Shown here: piece by piece, positions 17,706-25,923 of the stretch
Position numbering within the stretch: the first letter of the stretch is position 1
How the letters are laid out: every line of letters begins with the position of its first letter
Assembly (NCBI GenBank): GCA_025057995.1
Contig: JANXEW010000006.1
Location: 1 to 64,000, forward strand
DNA from: Thermofilaceae archaeon
Lineage (GTDB): Archaea; Thermoproteota; Thermoprotei; Thermofilales; Thermofilaceae
Length of the DNA: 64,000 nucleotides
Direction: 5' to 3'
Made by a program: the position numbers and the translations under genes
Notes under the pieces: model-generated
What the model saw: the letters and a program-made list of their open reading frames with translations, nothing else
Databases searched by the model: none
Told to the model about the DNA's origin: nothing

Positions 17706-18791
17706 TTACCCAATTTGATCTACGGATTCACCCTTAGGCTTGGAAGCTCTAACTTTCTTCGCAAGCATGTAAAGGGATACGGACGCTACGGCTACCGTTA
17801 AGAGAAGGAGTAGTAGGTCGTAGAGACCTACGCACACCTCCCCTAACGTTAGAGCTACGTCTAGGGTTACACTCAACTTTTCTGTACTTTCATCCTTCAG
17901 ATTTAACTCAAAGGTCTGAACTTTCCCTCCCTTCGAAACCTTCAAGCTGTAAGCTCCGGCAGGTATCACGGCCGTCAAGCTACCGTCGCTCCCCGTGGTT
18001 CCAACAAGCTCAGCCCACCGGTTGATGAACCTAACCTCAACGTTAGGTAAAGGTTGGTTTAAAGCTCCTAGTACGGTGACAGTCACTTTACTGACTGGTT
18101 TAACCTTCACCACGTCACCCATGTTCACTTCTATGGTGTAGTTCAACGGTGCAGCTAACCACTGCTCGACAGTAAGCCGCGCCCTACGGCATCTTAGCTC
18201 AAGGAAACCGGATGCGTCTGAGGCAGCTCGGTACGATTGCCCATCTTCGCATGAGACGAACACTTGAGCTTGGGATAAGGGAGTGTCGAAGGGCGTTACA
18301 AGTTTCACGTTGCCGAGAACCTTACCCCACAGGTGTGCGCCAACTGTATCCGCTACGTGTGAGATGAGGCTTTCGTTCAATATCCGATGCTTTACTTCGC
18401 CCTCCGCGAAAACTATCAAAGCCTCAGAGCTTGAAGCTTCGTTTAGAAGGGTGGACAGCTGCTGAGGCTCCGTATAACCGACTACAGCGAGCCGGGGCTT
18501 GTTTCGAATGAAGTAGATAGTAAAGGGCACGTACTTCGTTCCACCTACTAGAGTTTCGTAGAGGGCTGAATACTCCTTAAAGTCCTTCTCGTTGAGAAGA
18601 ATGTCTACGAACGTGAAAGTTATGTTAAGCTCCCTTAAAACCTCTTTTAAGTGTAGACAGTGAGGGCAAGTGTGCATCCCGTACTCAACTGCAGCCACTT
18701 CAAGGGGGAGGGCTACTGTCTGTTGGAGAGCGAAAGCTAAAACGACAACGGCGGTTACATGTTTGAAGCTCACGGGGTTGTTGAGCAGCAT
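17706..18791 (-). CDS. Membrane-anchored thioredoxin-like protein with Ig-like domains
   Basis: This 361-residue protein has a signal peptide (residues 8-28) and a thioredoxin-like domain with C42-P-H-C45. A beta-rich C-terminal half resembles a carboxypeptidase-regulatory/Ig-like repeat (near residues 230-290), and a final helix at about 325-345 is followed by a basic tail. It is likely an extracytoplasmic disulfide reductase or isomerase tethered to the membrane. Its thioredoxin domain resembles that of the CcdA fusion at 1304-2494, which could supply electrons. No neighbour shares an operon with it. Confidence 0.75.
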   Translation of the reverse strand: MLLNNPVSFKHVTAVVVLAFALQQTVALPLEVAAVEYGMHTCPHCLHLKEVLRELNITFTFVDILLNEKDFKEYSALYETLVGGTKYVPFTIYFIRNKPRLAVVGYTEPQQLSTLLNEASSSEALIVFAEGEVKHRILNESLISHVADTVGAHLWGKVLGNVKLVTPFDTPLSQAQVFVSCEDGQSYRAASDASGFLELRCRRARLTVEQWLAAPLNYTIEVNMGDVVKVKPVSKVTVTVLGALNQPLPNVEVRFINRWAELVGTTGSDGSLTAVIPAGAYSLKVSKGGKVQTFELNLKDESTEKLSVTLDVALTLGEVCVGLYDLLLLLLTVAVASVSLYMLAKKVRASKPKGESVDQIG

Positions 18792-18882
18792 AGGATTTTA
18801 AGTGTTGCCTCAGCCCATTATACGAGCGAGTAGGTTAGAGGGTTTGAAACAACGCGTTCTCAAGCACGTGTACGAAGGATCT

Positions 18883-19614
18883 TCAAGCGAGGAGGTTCGC
18901 GGTCTCGAGGATCCTCTCCAAGCTTCGCGAAACTGATGTAGAAAACAGCGCACTAGGGTCGCCCAACGCTCTCTCTAAATCCCTGTCGTAAGGTAACCAG
19001 CCAAGGTACACTAGACCCCACTCAGCGGCCATCCTCTGAACGTTCACGTCGTCTTCGACGCGCATGTTCTCTAACACGCCGAGCACAGGCACCCGGGCGG
19101 CTTTCAACAGCCCGACGAGTCGAGAAACTGACGAGAGCGCAAGTTTCGAAGGTGTCGTGACGACGAGAGCTTCAACGCCTTTAAGCAGTCTAACGGCGTC
19201 GAGCAGTTCATCACCCGTGCCGGGGGGAGAGTCGACTACGAGTAGGTCTAGCTCCCCCCACCTTGTGACAGCGAGCAACTCGATTAAAGCTTCAGTCGCA
19301 TCCCTCCCCCTGAGCGGGAGAGGTGCTGAACCCGCGAAGAAGTCCAAACTCATCACCTTTACGCCAGCCACTTCCACGGGGATGAGTCCCTTGTCCTCGA
19401 GTGGAGTACACCCACGGCAGCCGAGGACTACGCTTACCGAAGGTCCATGGAAGTCGAGATCGAGCAACCCGACGCGCTTCCCACGCTGAGAGGCTAGCAA
19501 CGCGAACAGGGTAGAGATCAACGTTTTACCTACTCCACCTTTACCGCTGCATACGACGATTATCCTCTTAACTCCACCAAGTCTAAACGGTATCACGGCT
19601 AGCCTAGGGTCCAT
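18883..19614 (-). CDS. MinD/Mrp-family ATPase, probable ATPase-type HypB
   Basis: This 243-residue P-loop ATPase has a deviant Walker A (SGKGGVGKT, residues 23-31), LLDLDFHGPS and VVDSPPGTGDE, which place it in the Mrp/MinD group. A GCRGC motif follows at residues 65-69. It lies directly after hypA. In Thermococcales a MinD/Mrp-type protein replaces the usual GTPase HypB and works with HypA in nickel insertion into [NiFe]-hydrogenase, so that role is likely here. I chose ATG 19614, preceded by GGGTGA at 6 nt; the frame extends to 19701 but would overlap hypA. Confidence 0.75.
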   Translation of the reverse strand: MDPRLAVIPFRLGGVKRIIVVCSGKGGVGKTLISTLFALLASQRGKRVGLLDLDFHGPSVSVVLGCRGCTPLEDKGLIPVEVAGVKVMSLDFFAGSAPLPLRGRDATEALIELLAVTRWGELDLLVVDSPPGTGDELLDAVRLLKGVEALVVTTPSKLALSSVSRLVGLLKAARVPVLGVLENMRVEDDVNVQRMAAEWGLVYLGWLPYDRDLERALGDPSALFSTSVSRSLERILETANLLA

Positions 19615-19619
19615 AACCG

Positions 19620-20015
19620 TCACCCGTTGGAGACTAACTCCTTTATCCATACGCCGCGACCTTTCACAACTCGAAAATCTGGGCTGCCGCAAGAGGTGCA
19701 CTTAAGGAAGGCGTGAGCTAGTTCCGGGACGAAGTGTATCGCCTCTCTCTCCCTGTCGTTCAACAACGCGTCGTCCAGCCTCCACTCTGTCCCACAGACT
19801 TCACACTTGAACACGGCCGGCTCCACCTCAAACTCGACTTCAGCGGCTTCTAAGTCGGTTCCCCGCTTCAGTTCACTTATCGCGAACCTCAGGATCTCGA
19901 CGTCAACATTCTGCAACTCGCCCAACACGACTTTCAAACTCTTTACAATCTTTCCACCTGCAGCTCTTGAAGCGGTCGCCAGAACGGCTTCCGCTAGAGC
20001 CCACTCGTGAACCAC
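19620..20015 (-). CDS. hypA: Hydrogenase nickel-incorporation protein HypA
   Basis: This 131-residue protein begins M-V-H-E-W after a GTG start; His and Glu next to the N terminus bind nickel. A zinc ribbon is formed by C71/C74 and C106/C109, with a roughly 30-residue insertion between the pairs that also occurs in thermophilic archaeal HypA. It stores and transfers nickel for [NiFe]-hydrogenase maturation. The adjacent MinD/Mrp ATPase supplies the HypB role. No hydrogenase subunit lies in the window. Confidence 0.88.
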   Translation of the reverse strand: MVHEWALAEAVLATASRAAGGKIVKSLKVVLGELQNVDVEILRFAISELKRGTDLEAAEVEFEVEPAVFKCEVCGTEWRLDDALLNDREREAIHFVPELAHAFLKCTSCGSPDFRVVKGRGVWIKELVSNG

Positions 20016-20484
20016 ACGCGGCGTTCGAAGAGATAGTTAAAAGCTTTGACCGCAAGTTGGGGAGCCATTAACGCTACCGACGGCTAGGTAGCGTTAGCTA
20101 ACATAAGCTCCCAACACACCTCACGTCTTTAAAATACGTGAAGACGTCATCGAGTAGCATGCTTCAGACGCTAGCTATGAGGAAGAGGTCCTACGCCGGA
20201 AGCACTCTGGCCACTCAGGTTCGGAGCCTACCGCAGGAGTTCTGTTACAGACTTTCAGTAAAGACTGAGCCCAACGGTCCTTTACGCATCGCGATTCTCC
20301 AGCTGGTATTCCAGCCTCTAGAAAAAAGACGCACTGCGCGAACCTCATCAGATAAGCGTAGAATGAAGGTTAAAAACCAGAAGCTTTCTTACGGTCCAAG
20401 GAGTGGAAAGTTACTGTTTGCTTAAGCTGGTTACTTAACTCAAAAAAAGGTTTTCTTTTGACGACAGCTGCCAGCTGACCTGGC
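20016..20484. other. Intergenic region with nested inverted repeats
   Basis: A perfect 10-bp repeat TAACGCTACC/GGTAGCGTTA (20069-20078 and 20087-20096, 8-nt loop) is nested in TTGGGGAGC/GCTCCCAA (20057-20065 and 20107-20114). A second repeat ACGTCTT/AAGACGT (20123-20129 and 20141-20147) surrounds TTTAAAATA, a TATA-like element. A 95-codon plus-strand frame at 20138-20425 has poor protein character. An A7 run at 20442-20448 is the minus-strand T-run terminator of threonine synthase. A small RNA starting near 20155 is possible but unproven. Confidence 0.35.
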
Positions 20485-21558
20485 TTAAACCTTGAGCTTG
20501 CCCATCATGGCGTCCGGATCTTTCAACGCGTGACCCGTCGCCACGAGTACTACGAGGTCGCCTTTACCTATCCTCCCCTCGCCAGCTACCCTCCTCAAAG
20601 CTGCAAGCGAGACTGAACTTGCGGGCTCTACGCCTATCCCTTCCTCCCTAGCGAGTAGCCTCATGGCGTCAAGTATCTCTCCATCATCAACTGATACGAA
20701 GAAACCTTTGGACTCTTCGACCGCGCGCATCGCCTTAGACCAGTTTACGGGCCTTCCGATCCTTATAGCTGAAGCTATCGTACGAGGGTCATCCACGAAG
20801 ACCGGCTTCTTTAACCCCAAAGCCCAAGCCTTAGCTAAGGGTGCAGCAGCCTCAGCTTGCACACCGACCATCCTAGGAAGCTTGTCCGCGTAACCGAATG
20901 AGTAAAGCTCCTTGAAGCCCTTCCATATGGCGGAGATATTTCCCGCGTTCCCCACTGGAACTAGAACGAAGTCGGGTACTTCGCCAAGCTCCTCAACGAC
21001 TTCGAAAGCCAAGGTCTTCTGACCTTCCAACCGCCAAGGGTTGTAGGAGTTGAGCGGATAAAACCTCTCCATCTCGCCTCCCATGACAGACTCTAGGACA
21101 AGCTCGAGGGCAGTGTCGAACGTGCCCTCCACCTCTCTGACTTCGGCCCCGTGGAGTAGAGCTTGAGCCAGTTTACCTATGGCTACGCCGCCCTTGGGCA
21201 AGACCACTAAGCACCTTAGTCCAGCCCTAGCGGCGTAAGCCGCTGCTGAAGCTGCTGTATTCCCGGTGCTGGCGACAACCACTCCATCTACGGATAAACT
21301 CTTGGCTATCGTCACGCCGACAGTCATGCCCCTGTCCTTGAAACTTCCCGTCGGGTTAGCGCCTTCAAACTTGACGTAGGTATTAGGTGTGTTAACTACT
21401 CTCTTCTCGTACAGGTTTGAAACCTTTATCAAAGGGGTCCCGCCTTCGCTTAAGGTCACTGGCCTTAAGTCGTCGCGCAAGGGTAGAAGCTCTCTATACC
21501 TCCATACTCCGAACCTTCTCGCCTTCGCTCTCTCCCAACTGAAATCTACCTCTTCCAA
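20485..21558 (-). CDS. thrC: Threonine synthase
   Basis: This PLP enzyme makes threonine from O-phosphohomoserine. Key parts are the PLP-lysine motif GSFKDRGMTVG, VVASTGNTAASAAAYAA, and the phosphate-binding VPVGNAGNISAIWKG. The frame continues upstream of the TTG at 21558 into a zinc ribbon typical of the enzyme's N terminus (described separately). That part has no ATG, GTG or TTG, so the true start is unclear. Aspartate-semialdehyde dehydrogenase of the same pathway is encoded at 58692-59747. Confidence 0.92.
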   Translation of the reverse strand: MEEVDFSWERAKARRFGVWRYRELLPLRDDLRPVTLSEGGTPLIKVSNLYEKRVVNTPNTYVKFEGANPTGSFKDRGMTVGVTIAKSLSVDGVVVASTGNTAASAAAYAARAGLRCLVVLPKGGVAIGKLAQALLHGAEVREVEGTFDTALELVLESVMGGEMERFYPLNSYNPWRLEGQKTLAFEVVEELGEVPDFVLVPVGNAGNISAIWKGFKELYSFGYADKLPRMVGVQAEAAAPLAKAWALGLKKPVFVDDPRTIASAIRIGRPVNWSKAMRAVEESKGFFVSVDDGEILDAMRLLAREEGIGVEPASSVSLAALRRVAGEGRIGKGDLVVLVATGHALKDPDAMMGKLKV

Positions 21559-21699
21559 CGTGGCTTCAAGAAGCGAGTAGCAGGAAGGGCAAGCAAACAG
21601 TTTAGGCGAAGGTGTATAGGTTCGTTTACATTCTATGCATCGAAGGCTTACTTCTCGCTTAAAGATCCCCTCCCAGAAGCGATCCCCGACTATGTTTCC
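21559..21699 (-). other. N-terminal zinc-ribbon extension of threonine synthase without canonical start
   Basis: The codons upstream of thrC continue in frame and encode LRCIECKRTY and FACPSCYSLLEA, a C-x2-C...C-x2-C ribbon typical of archaeal threonine synthase. No ATG, GTG or TTG occurs in this frame before a TGA. An ATG preceded by GGGGAT lies at 21701-21699 but is one base out of frame and meets a TAG after three codons. GGAGG appears further in, with no start after it. A one-base sequence error near 21694 or a non-AUG start would explain this. Confidence 0.6.
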
Positions 21700-21810
21700 A
21701 TTAGGATCCCCAACACACCTTCTAGCATAAGGTTTAATAAAATATTCGTTTCACTAAAAATCGGTCACTAGTAAACTTTCTTCTTAAATGTCGCAAAAAC
21801 TGCAAGAAAG

Positions 21811-21824
21811 TTTATATAAATATA
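21811..21824 (+). promoter_or_regulatory. TATA box for the 2-hydroxyacid dehydrogenase
   Basis: TTTATATAAATATA predicts transcription starting near 21840, close to GTGATG at 21841-21846. Confidence 0.55.
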
Positions 21825-21862
21825 TTAGCGTAGGTTTCTCGTGATGCGTCTTTGTCAAAGCA

Positions 21863-22771
21863 TTGGTGATAGACAAGGTTCCGGAGAAAGCTATTGAAAA
21901 ACTCAAGAATGCCGGCGTAGAAGTCACTTACATCCCAGGTATCGAGAGAGAAGCCCTTCTAGAGAAGATAGACGAATACGACATATTGGTTTTCAGGAGT
22001 AGGCTTAGGATAGACCGGGAAATCATAGATAAGGGGAAGCGGCTAAAAGTTCTAGCTCGGTACGGCGTAGGGCTAGATAACGTTGACGTCGAATACGCCT
22101 TGAACAAACGTATTTCAGTCGTAAACGCGTCCACCGCTTCATGCGTGAGCGTAGCTGAGTTAACCCTCGGGCTTATGATCGCTGCGTCGCGAAACCTCTA
22201 CCTTCACATGAGTTCTGTAAAGAATGGTAGATGGAGCAAGGGAGAGTACATCGGAGTAGAACTCTACGGCAAGACCCTCGGCGTCATAGGCTTCGGAAGA
22301 ATCGGCAGTAGAGTCGGCGTATACGCGAGGGCTATGGGGCTGGAGATACTCGCGTACGACTCGAGGGACGTCTCTAGAGAAGTTGGGAAGTTGGGAGGGA
22401 GGCAAGTGGGTCTTGAAGAGCTGTTAGAGGAGAGCGACGTCGTTTCCTTGCACGTGCCTTTAACTCCGCGCACCTATCGCATGTTGAACGAAAAGACGTT
22501 GACTCTTATTAAGGATGGAGCCATACTCGTCAATACGAGCAGGGGTGAAGTCATCGACTGTAGAGCTCTACTGAAGCACCTCGACAGACTGGGGGGAGTA
22601 GCATTCGACGTGCTAGAGGAAGAACCCCCGAGGTCGCAACACTTGCTCGAGCTCATCAAACACCCGAGAGTCATCGTAACGCCTCACATAGGGGCTGAAA
22701 CTCGTGAAGCTATGGAGAGGGTGGCTGACGAACTCGCATGTAGCATCTTGGAGGCGCTAAAGTGGCAGTAG
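21863..22771 (+). CDS. D-3-phosphoglycerate dehydrogenase-like 2-hydroxyacid dehydrogenase
   Basis: This 302-residue NAD-dependent enzyme has the Rossmann motif GVIGFGRIGSRVG. The catalytic Arg is in VNTSRGEV, Glu in VLEEEPP and His in TPHIGAET. It lacks the C-terminal ACT domain of full-length SerA, as many archaeal forms do. It could make serine precursor or reduce another 2-ketoacid. The TTG at 21863 starts slightly inside the first beta strand. An ATG at 21844 close to the predicted transcription start is one base out of frame, so the N terminus deserves rechecking. Confidence 0.82.
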   Translation: MVIDKVPEKAIEKLKNAGVEVTYIPGIEREALLEKIDEYDILVFRSRLRIDREIIDKGKRLKVLARYGVGLDNVDVEYALNKRISVVNASTASCVSVAELTLGLMIAASRNLYLHMSSVKNGRWSKGEYIGVELYGKTLGVIGFGRIGSRVGVYARAMGLEILAYDSRDVSREVGKLGGRQVGLEELLEESDVVSLHVPLTPRTYRMLNEKTLTLIKDGAILVNTSRGEVIDCRALLKHLDRLGGVAFDVLEEEPPRSQHLLELIKHPRVIVTPHIGAETREAMERVADELACSILEALKWQ

Positions 22772-22827
22772 AGCCCTCCCGAAACCGTTAACCAAGCTTT
22801 ACGTTTGGAAAGCTTTTCAAGCAGTAG

Positions 22828-24273
22828 GTGAAGCAGACCCAACTCGCTCCTGTGGAGTCTGCTCTAGGAGGGCCGAAACCGTTCTCAGTGTTTTCGCGAG
22901 CTCTTCAACAGTTCTACGAACGTCGTTCACTTCGAGTTAAACTCTTTTACCAGGTAGAGATATGTGATGATGTGCCGGCAGAGTCGGAGATCGTTAACGA
23001 CGTCTTTACGAACGGTGTTATCGGACCTCACTCTAGGATGCTTGGCCCCGTAGCCGACGGGGGTAGGATACGGTTTGTCACAACCCCCGGTTGCTGGGGT
23101 CCTATGCTAACCCCTACTTTAAGGGGAGGACACGAAGTGAACATGCCCGTGGCCGTGGAAGGGGTGAAGGTCGGCGATGCTGTAGCTATCCAGTTTGAAA
23201 GTTTAAAGGTCCTATCAAAAGCTGCCTCGTCCGGCGTTGATAGACCGGTTGAGGGGGCGTTCGTCGGCGACCCTTACGTTGCGAAAAGGTGTCCAGTCTG
23301 TAGGGAGCCTTGGCCCCAGTTCGAGGTCATCGGCACGGGGGGAGACGCTGTAAAGTGCAAGAAGTGTGGGTCTCCAGCTTCGCCTTTTAGAATGGTTCAA
23401 GGTTACACGATGGTTTTCGACGAGAACCGTAAGTTGGGCGTCACCGTCGGCTCAGAGTTGGCGAAAAGAATCGCCGAGAGGGCGAGAGAATACGCTAGTC
23501 TCCCACGGGCGTCAGCGCAGGTCTCGGTATTGACTCTCGGCGTAGCAGATATGCCGGGCGTCGCGACGAGACTTAGGCCTTTCCTAGGTCAACTCGGTTC
23601 CACGCCCGCAGTCGACATACCGGACTCTCACAACGCTGGCGACTTTGGGGCTTTCCTCATCAACGCTCCTCACCCGTACTCGATCACGAGGGAGCAGTAT
23701 GAGAGAGATCTAACCGATGGACACCTCGACGTCGACTCCGTGAGACCTGGAAGTATAGTCATCGTGCCCGCAAAGGTTGAGGGGGCCGGCATCTACGCCG
23801 GGGACGCGCACGGCATGCAAGGGGATGGCGAAGTAGCTGGGCACACGACCGATATCACGGCTGAAGCCTTAGTCAGAGTAGAAGTGGTAAAGAACCTGTC
23901 CTTGGAGGGTCCGATCCTGCTTCCGCCCGAAGAGGACTTGCCCCCGCTTGCGAAACCTTGGCGCAAGGATGAGTGGATGGAGGTCAGGAGACTCGCTAAA
24001 GAGTTGAACGTAGAAGTGGAGGAGTCGGCTCCTGTACAAGTGATCGGTTCAGGTCCGACGATCAACGAGGCCGCGCAAAGAGGTTTTGAAAGGGCTGCAA
24101 GACTGTTTAAAATGAGCGTTGAAGAAGTGAGAAACCGCGTCACAATCACAGGTGCAGTAGAGATCGGAAGGCTGCCCGGCATCGTCCAAGTGAGCTTACA
24201 AGCGCCTTTACGGCTTCTCGAGAAACTCGGCGTAGCAGACCTTGTAGTGAAGCATTACGGCTTGCCCTACTAG
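22828..24273 (+). CDS. Acetamidase/formamidase family protein with inserted zinc ribbon
   Basis: This 481-residue FmdA/AmdA-type hydrolase has the metal-site motif YAGDAHGMQGDGEVAGHT. It also has RPGSIVIVPAKV, where the family has a similar turn. A zinc ribbon (CPVC near residue 154 and CKKC near residue 178) is inserted in the first half, which is not present in the classic enzymes. It should hydrolyse short amides or related C-N bonds. It starts at GTG 22828, 56 nt after the dehydrogenase, and may be cotranscribed with it. The true substrate is unknown. Confidence 0.78.
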   Translation: MKQTQLAPVESALGGPKPFSVFSRALQQFYERRSLRVKLFYQVEICDDVPAESEIVNDVFTNGVIGPHSRMLGPVADGGRIRFVTTPGCWGPMLTPTLRGGHEVNMPVAVEGVKVGDAVAIQFESLKVLSKAASSGVDRPVEGAFVGDPYVAKRCPVCREPWPQFEVIGTGGDAVKCKKCGSPASPFRMVQGYTMVFDENRKLGVTVGSELAKRIAERAREYASLPRASAQVSVLTLGVADMPGVATRLRPFLGQLGSTPAVDIPDSHNAGDFGAFLINAPHPYSITREQYERDLTDGHLDVDSVRPGSIVIVPAKVEGAGIYAGDAHGMQGDGEVAGHTTDITAEALVRVEVVKNLSLEGPILLPPEEDLPPLAKPWRKDEWMEVRRLAKELNVEVEESAPVQVIGSGPTINEAAQRGFERAARLFKMSVEEVRNRVTITGAVEIGRLPGIVQVSLQAPLRLLEKLGVADLVVKHYGLPY

Positions 24274-24310
24274 AAGGGAATCCTACGTCTTGTGAGCGAA
24301 AACCCTCTTC

Positions 24311-24317
24311 TTTTTTT
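24311..24317 (+). terminator. T-run terminator after the amidase
   Basis: TTTTTTT lies about 37 nt beyond the amidase stop, in the gap to the convergent ppcA. Confidence 0.5.
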
Positions 24318-24411
24318 ATGAGGACTTTAGACGGTATAACCGTTAGAAACTTCGATGTGTGTTCTGAGACTAGAACGAGCAATTGGTTCTACATCTTTTA
24401 TCGCTGGGTCG

Positions 24412-25806
24412 CTAACCCAGGAAGCCTCTCACCCTCCCCAAGGTGATCCAGTGACGCTCCAAAGGGTTTAGCTCTAGTAGAGAACGGTAAGTTTCAGAGG
24501 GCTCAGGTTTCACGCCCATGATATCTAAGGCTTCGTCAACCTTGCCTACGATGGAGTCGTCCAACCTTTTAGCAGCTACGCTACGGACGTAGAACCTCGA
24601 GTCGTAAACCCACTCCCTCTCTAGACCGGGCAGTAGTTTGAGAACGAAGTCCAGCTCATCCCGTCGATGAACCCTTATGATGAATTCAGCGTCGAGGTAG
24701 GCTGGCGGTATACCGCAAGCGTACCACGCGGACGTGTAGACTATAGCCCTGGGAACGGAGATAGGCTCCCCCTGTGCCGGGAAAATCCTCCCGTAGCTTC
24801 TCCAGGAAATCCTCTCCCTAGTAGCCGGTATACCGTCCGCTACCTTCTGTATGAAGTTAACGTACTTGGTTACAAACTCTCTATACGTCTTCGCGGCTTT
24901 ATCGACTAGGGCGACAACGTCGTCGGGAGGGTTGAATGGAGTTGAGCATGCGTTCGCCAGTATAACCTCTCTAACTCTCTGGTAGTCGCTGTACGGTAGG
25001 TCGTATCGGACGGCAGACTGTACTGTCGCAGTACTGTACCCCCTGTAACGTTGAACTATCATGTTGGCGAGTTCTGGGTTGTTGAGCGCCCCCCTGAAGG
25101 GGGGGACTCCCATTCCCACAATAGGTTCAACTCTAATCCCCAGATGATGGGACAGCTTATGCAGCTCGCTTAACGCGTATACGATCGATAAAGCTGATGC
25201 TATGTGCCCGCTTTTCACTGCTGCATCGCTCTTACCTAGAAACACCCTAAGTAGTTTGGTCTCAACGTTGAACTCCTTTAAAACTGATAGCATGCCTACA
25301 GCATAATCACGTACACGCAAGTGTCCATCGGTATCCTCGATCAACGGTATAAGCTCCATAGGCTCAATCTTAACGTTTAGAACCTCGTTTAACGCTTCCA
25401 ACTTCTTTTTGGTCAACTTTTGAACGAGCTTTATTGCTTCAACGTCTTCAACCATCGGCAGTATCAACCACTTTACAGCTTGGACTTCTAGCAGCTTGCC
25501 AGAGTAGTAGTTCGCGATTATCCCCGCCTCTATCGACAAGTCGACTCTATCAAAGTCTTCAAGGAAGGGGTTCGGAACCCGAGGGGTTATGAAGAACCTC
25601 TCGCCTAAAGGTAAACCCATCCTGTAAGCTTGGAGAACAATGTCCTTGGGTTGCGCGTACGGCGTTAACTTACCCTCATAATCAACCATTACTTCGTCGC
25701 AACCGTAAGTGACGTACGCTTGGACAGCCTCGTCGACCTCCTCTTGTACGGAGATTCTAACTGTAGCGTCCGGATGTTGCGTGCACATCAGCTTGGGAAC
25801 GTACAT
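24412..25806 (-). CDS. ppcA: Archaeal-type phosphoenolpyruvate carboxylase
   Basis: This 464-residue protein starts with VPKLMCTQHPDAT, a hallmark of the short archaeal PEPC. Other conserved parts include GVPPFRGALNNPE, RYRGYSTATVQSA and GRIFPAQGEPISVPRA. It adds bicarbonate to PEP to give oxaloacetate. It has its own TATA box and lies just downstream, on the same strand, of a citrate synthase-aconitase-isocitrate dehydrogenase operon. Its product therefore likely feeds 2-oxoglutarate synthesis. Confidence 0.92.
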   Translation of the reverse strand: MYVPKLMCTQHPDATVRISVQEEVDEAVQAYVTYGCDEVMVDYEGKLTPYAQPKDIVLQAYRMGLPLGERFFITPRVPNPFLEDFDRVDLSIEAGIIANYYSGKLLEVQAVKWLILPMVEDVEAIKLVQKLTKKKLEALNEVLNVKIEPMELIPLIEDTDGHLRVRDYAVGMLSVLKEFNVETKLLRVFLGKSDAAVKSGHIASALSIVYALSELHKLSHHLGIRVEPIVGMGVPPFRGALNNPELANMIVQRYRGYSTATVQSAVRYDLPYSDYQRVREVILANACSTPFNPPDDVVALVDKAAKTYREFVTKYVNFIQKVADGIPATRERISWRSYGRIFPAQGEPISVPRAIVYTSAWYACGIPPAYLDAEFIIRVHRRDELDFVLKLLPGLEREWVYDSRFYVRSVAAKRLDDSIVGKVDEALDIMGVKPEPSETYRSLLELNPLERHWITLGRVRGFLG

Positions 25807-25824
25807 CGCACCCCCTCGAAAACC

Positions 25825-25839
25825 TTAATTTATTTAAAG
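25825..25839 (-). promoter_or_regulatory. TATA box for ppcA
   Basis: The minus strand reads CTTTAAATAAATTAA, centred 26 bp ahead of the ppcA ATG. This indicates an independent, leaderless transcript. Confidence 0.55.
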
Positions 25840-25923
25840 TTACCTCTTGTAGAAAGTTGAATTTTATTTATGGGATACAAGTAGGCTAAGGATGAATCTT
25901 TAATAAAGAGAGAGGGTGCAGTG

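Noticed and set aside
20138-20425. 95-residue protein gene or RNase P RNA
   Set aside because: The ORF is rich in Ser/Arg with no domain, and its ATG lies too close to the TATA-like element. RNase P conserved segments (GAGGAAAGTCC, ACAGAACCC) were looked for and not found.
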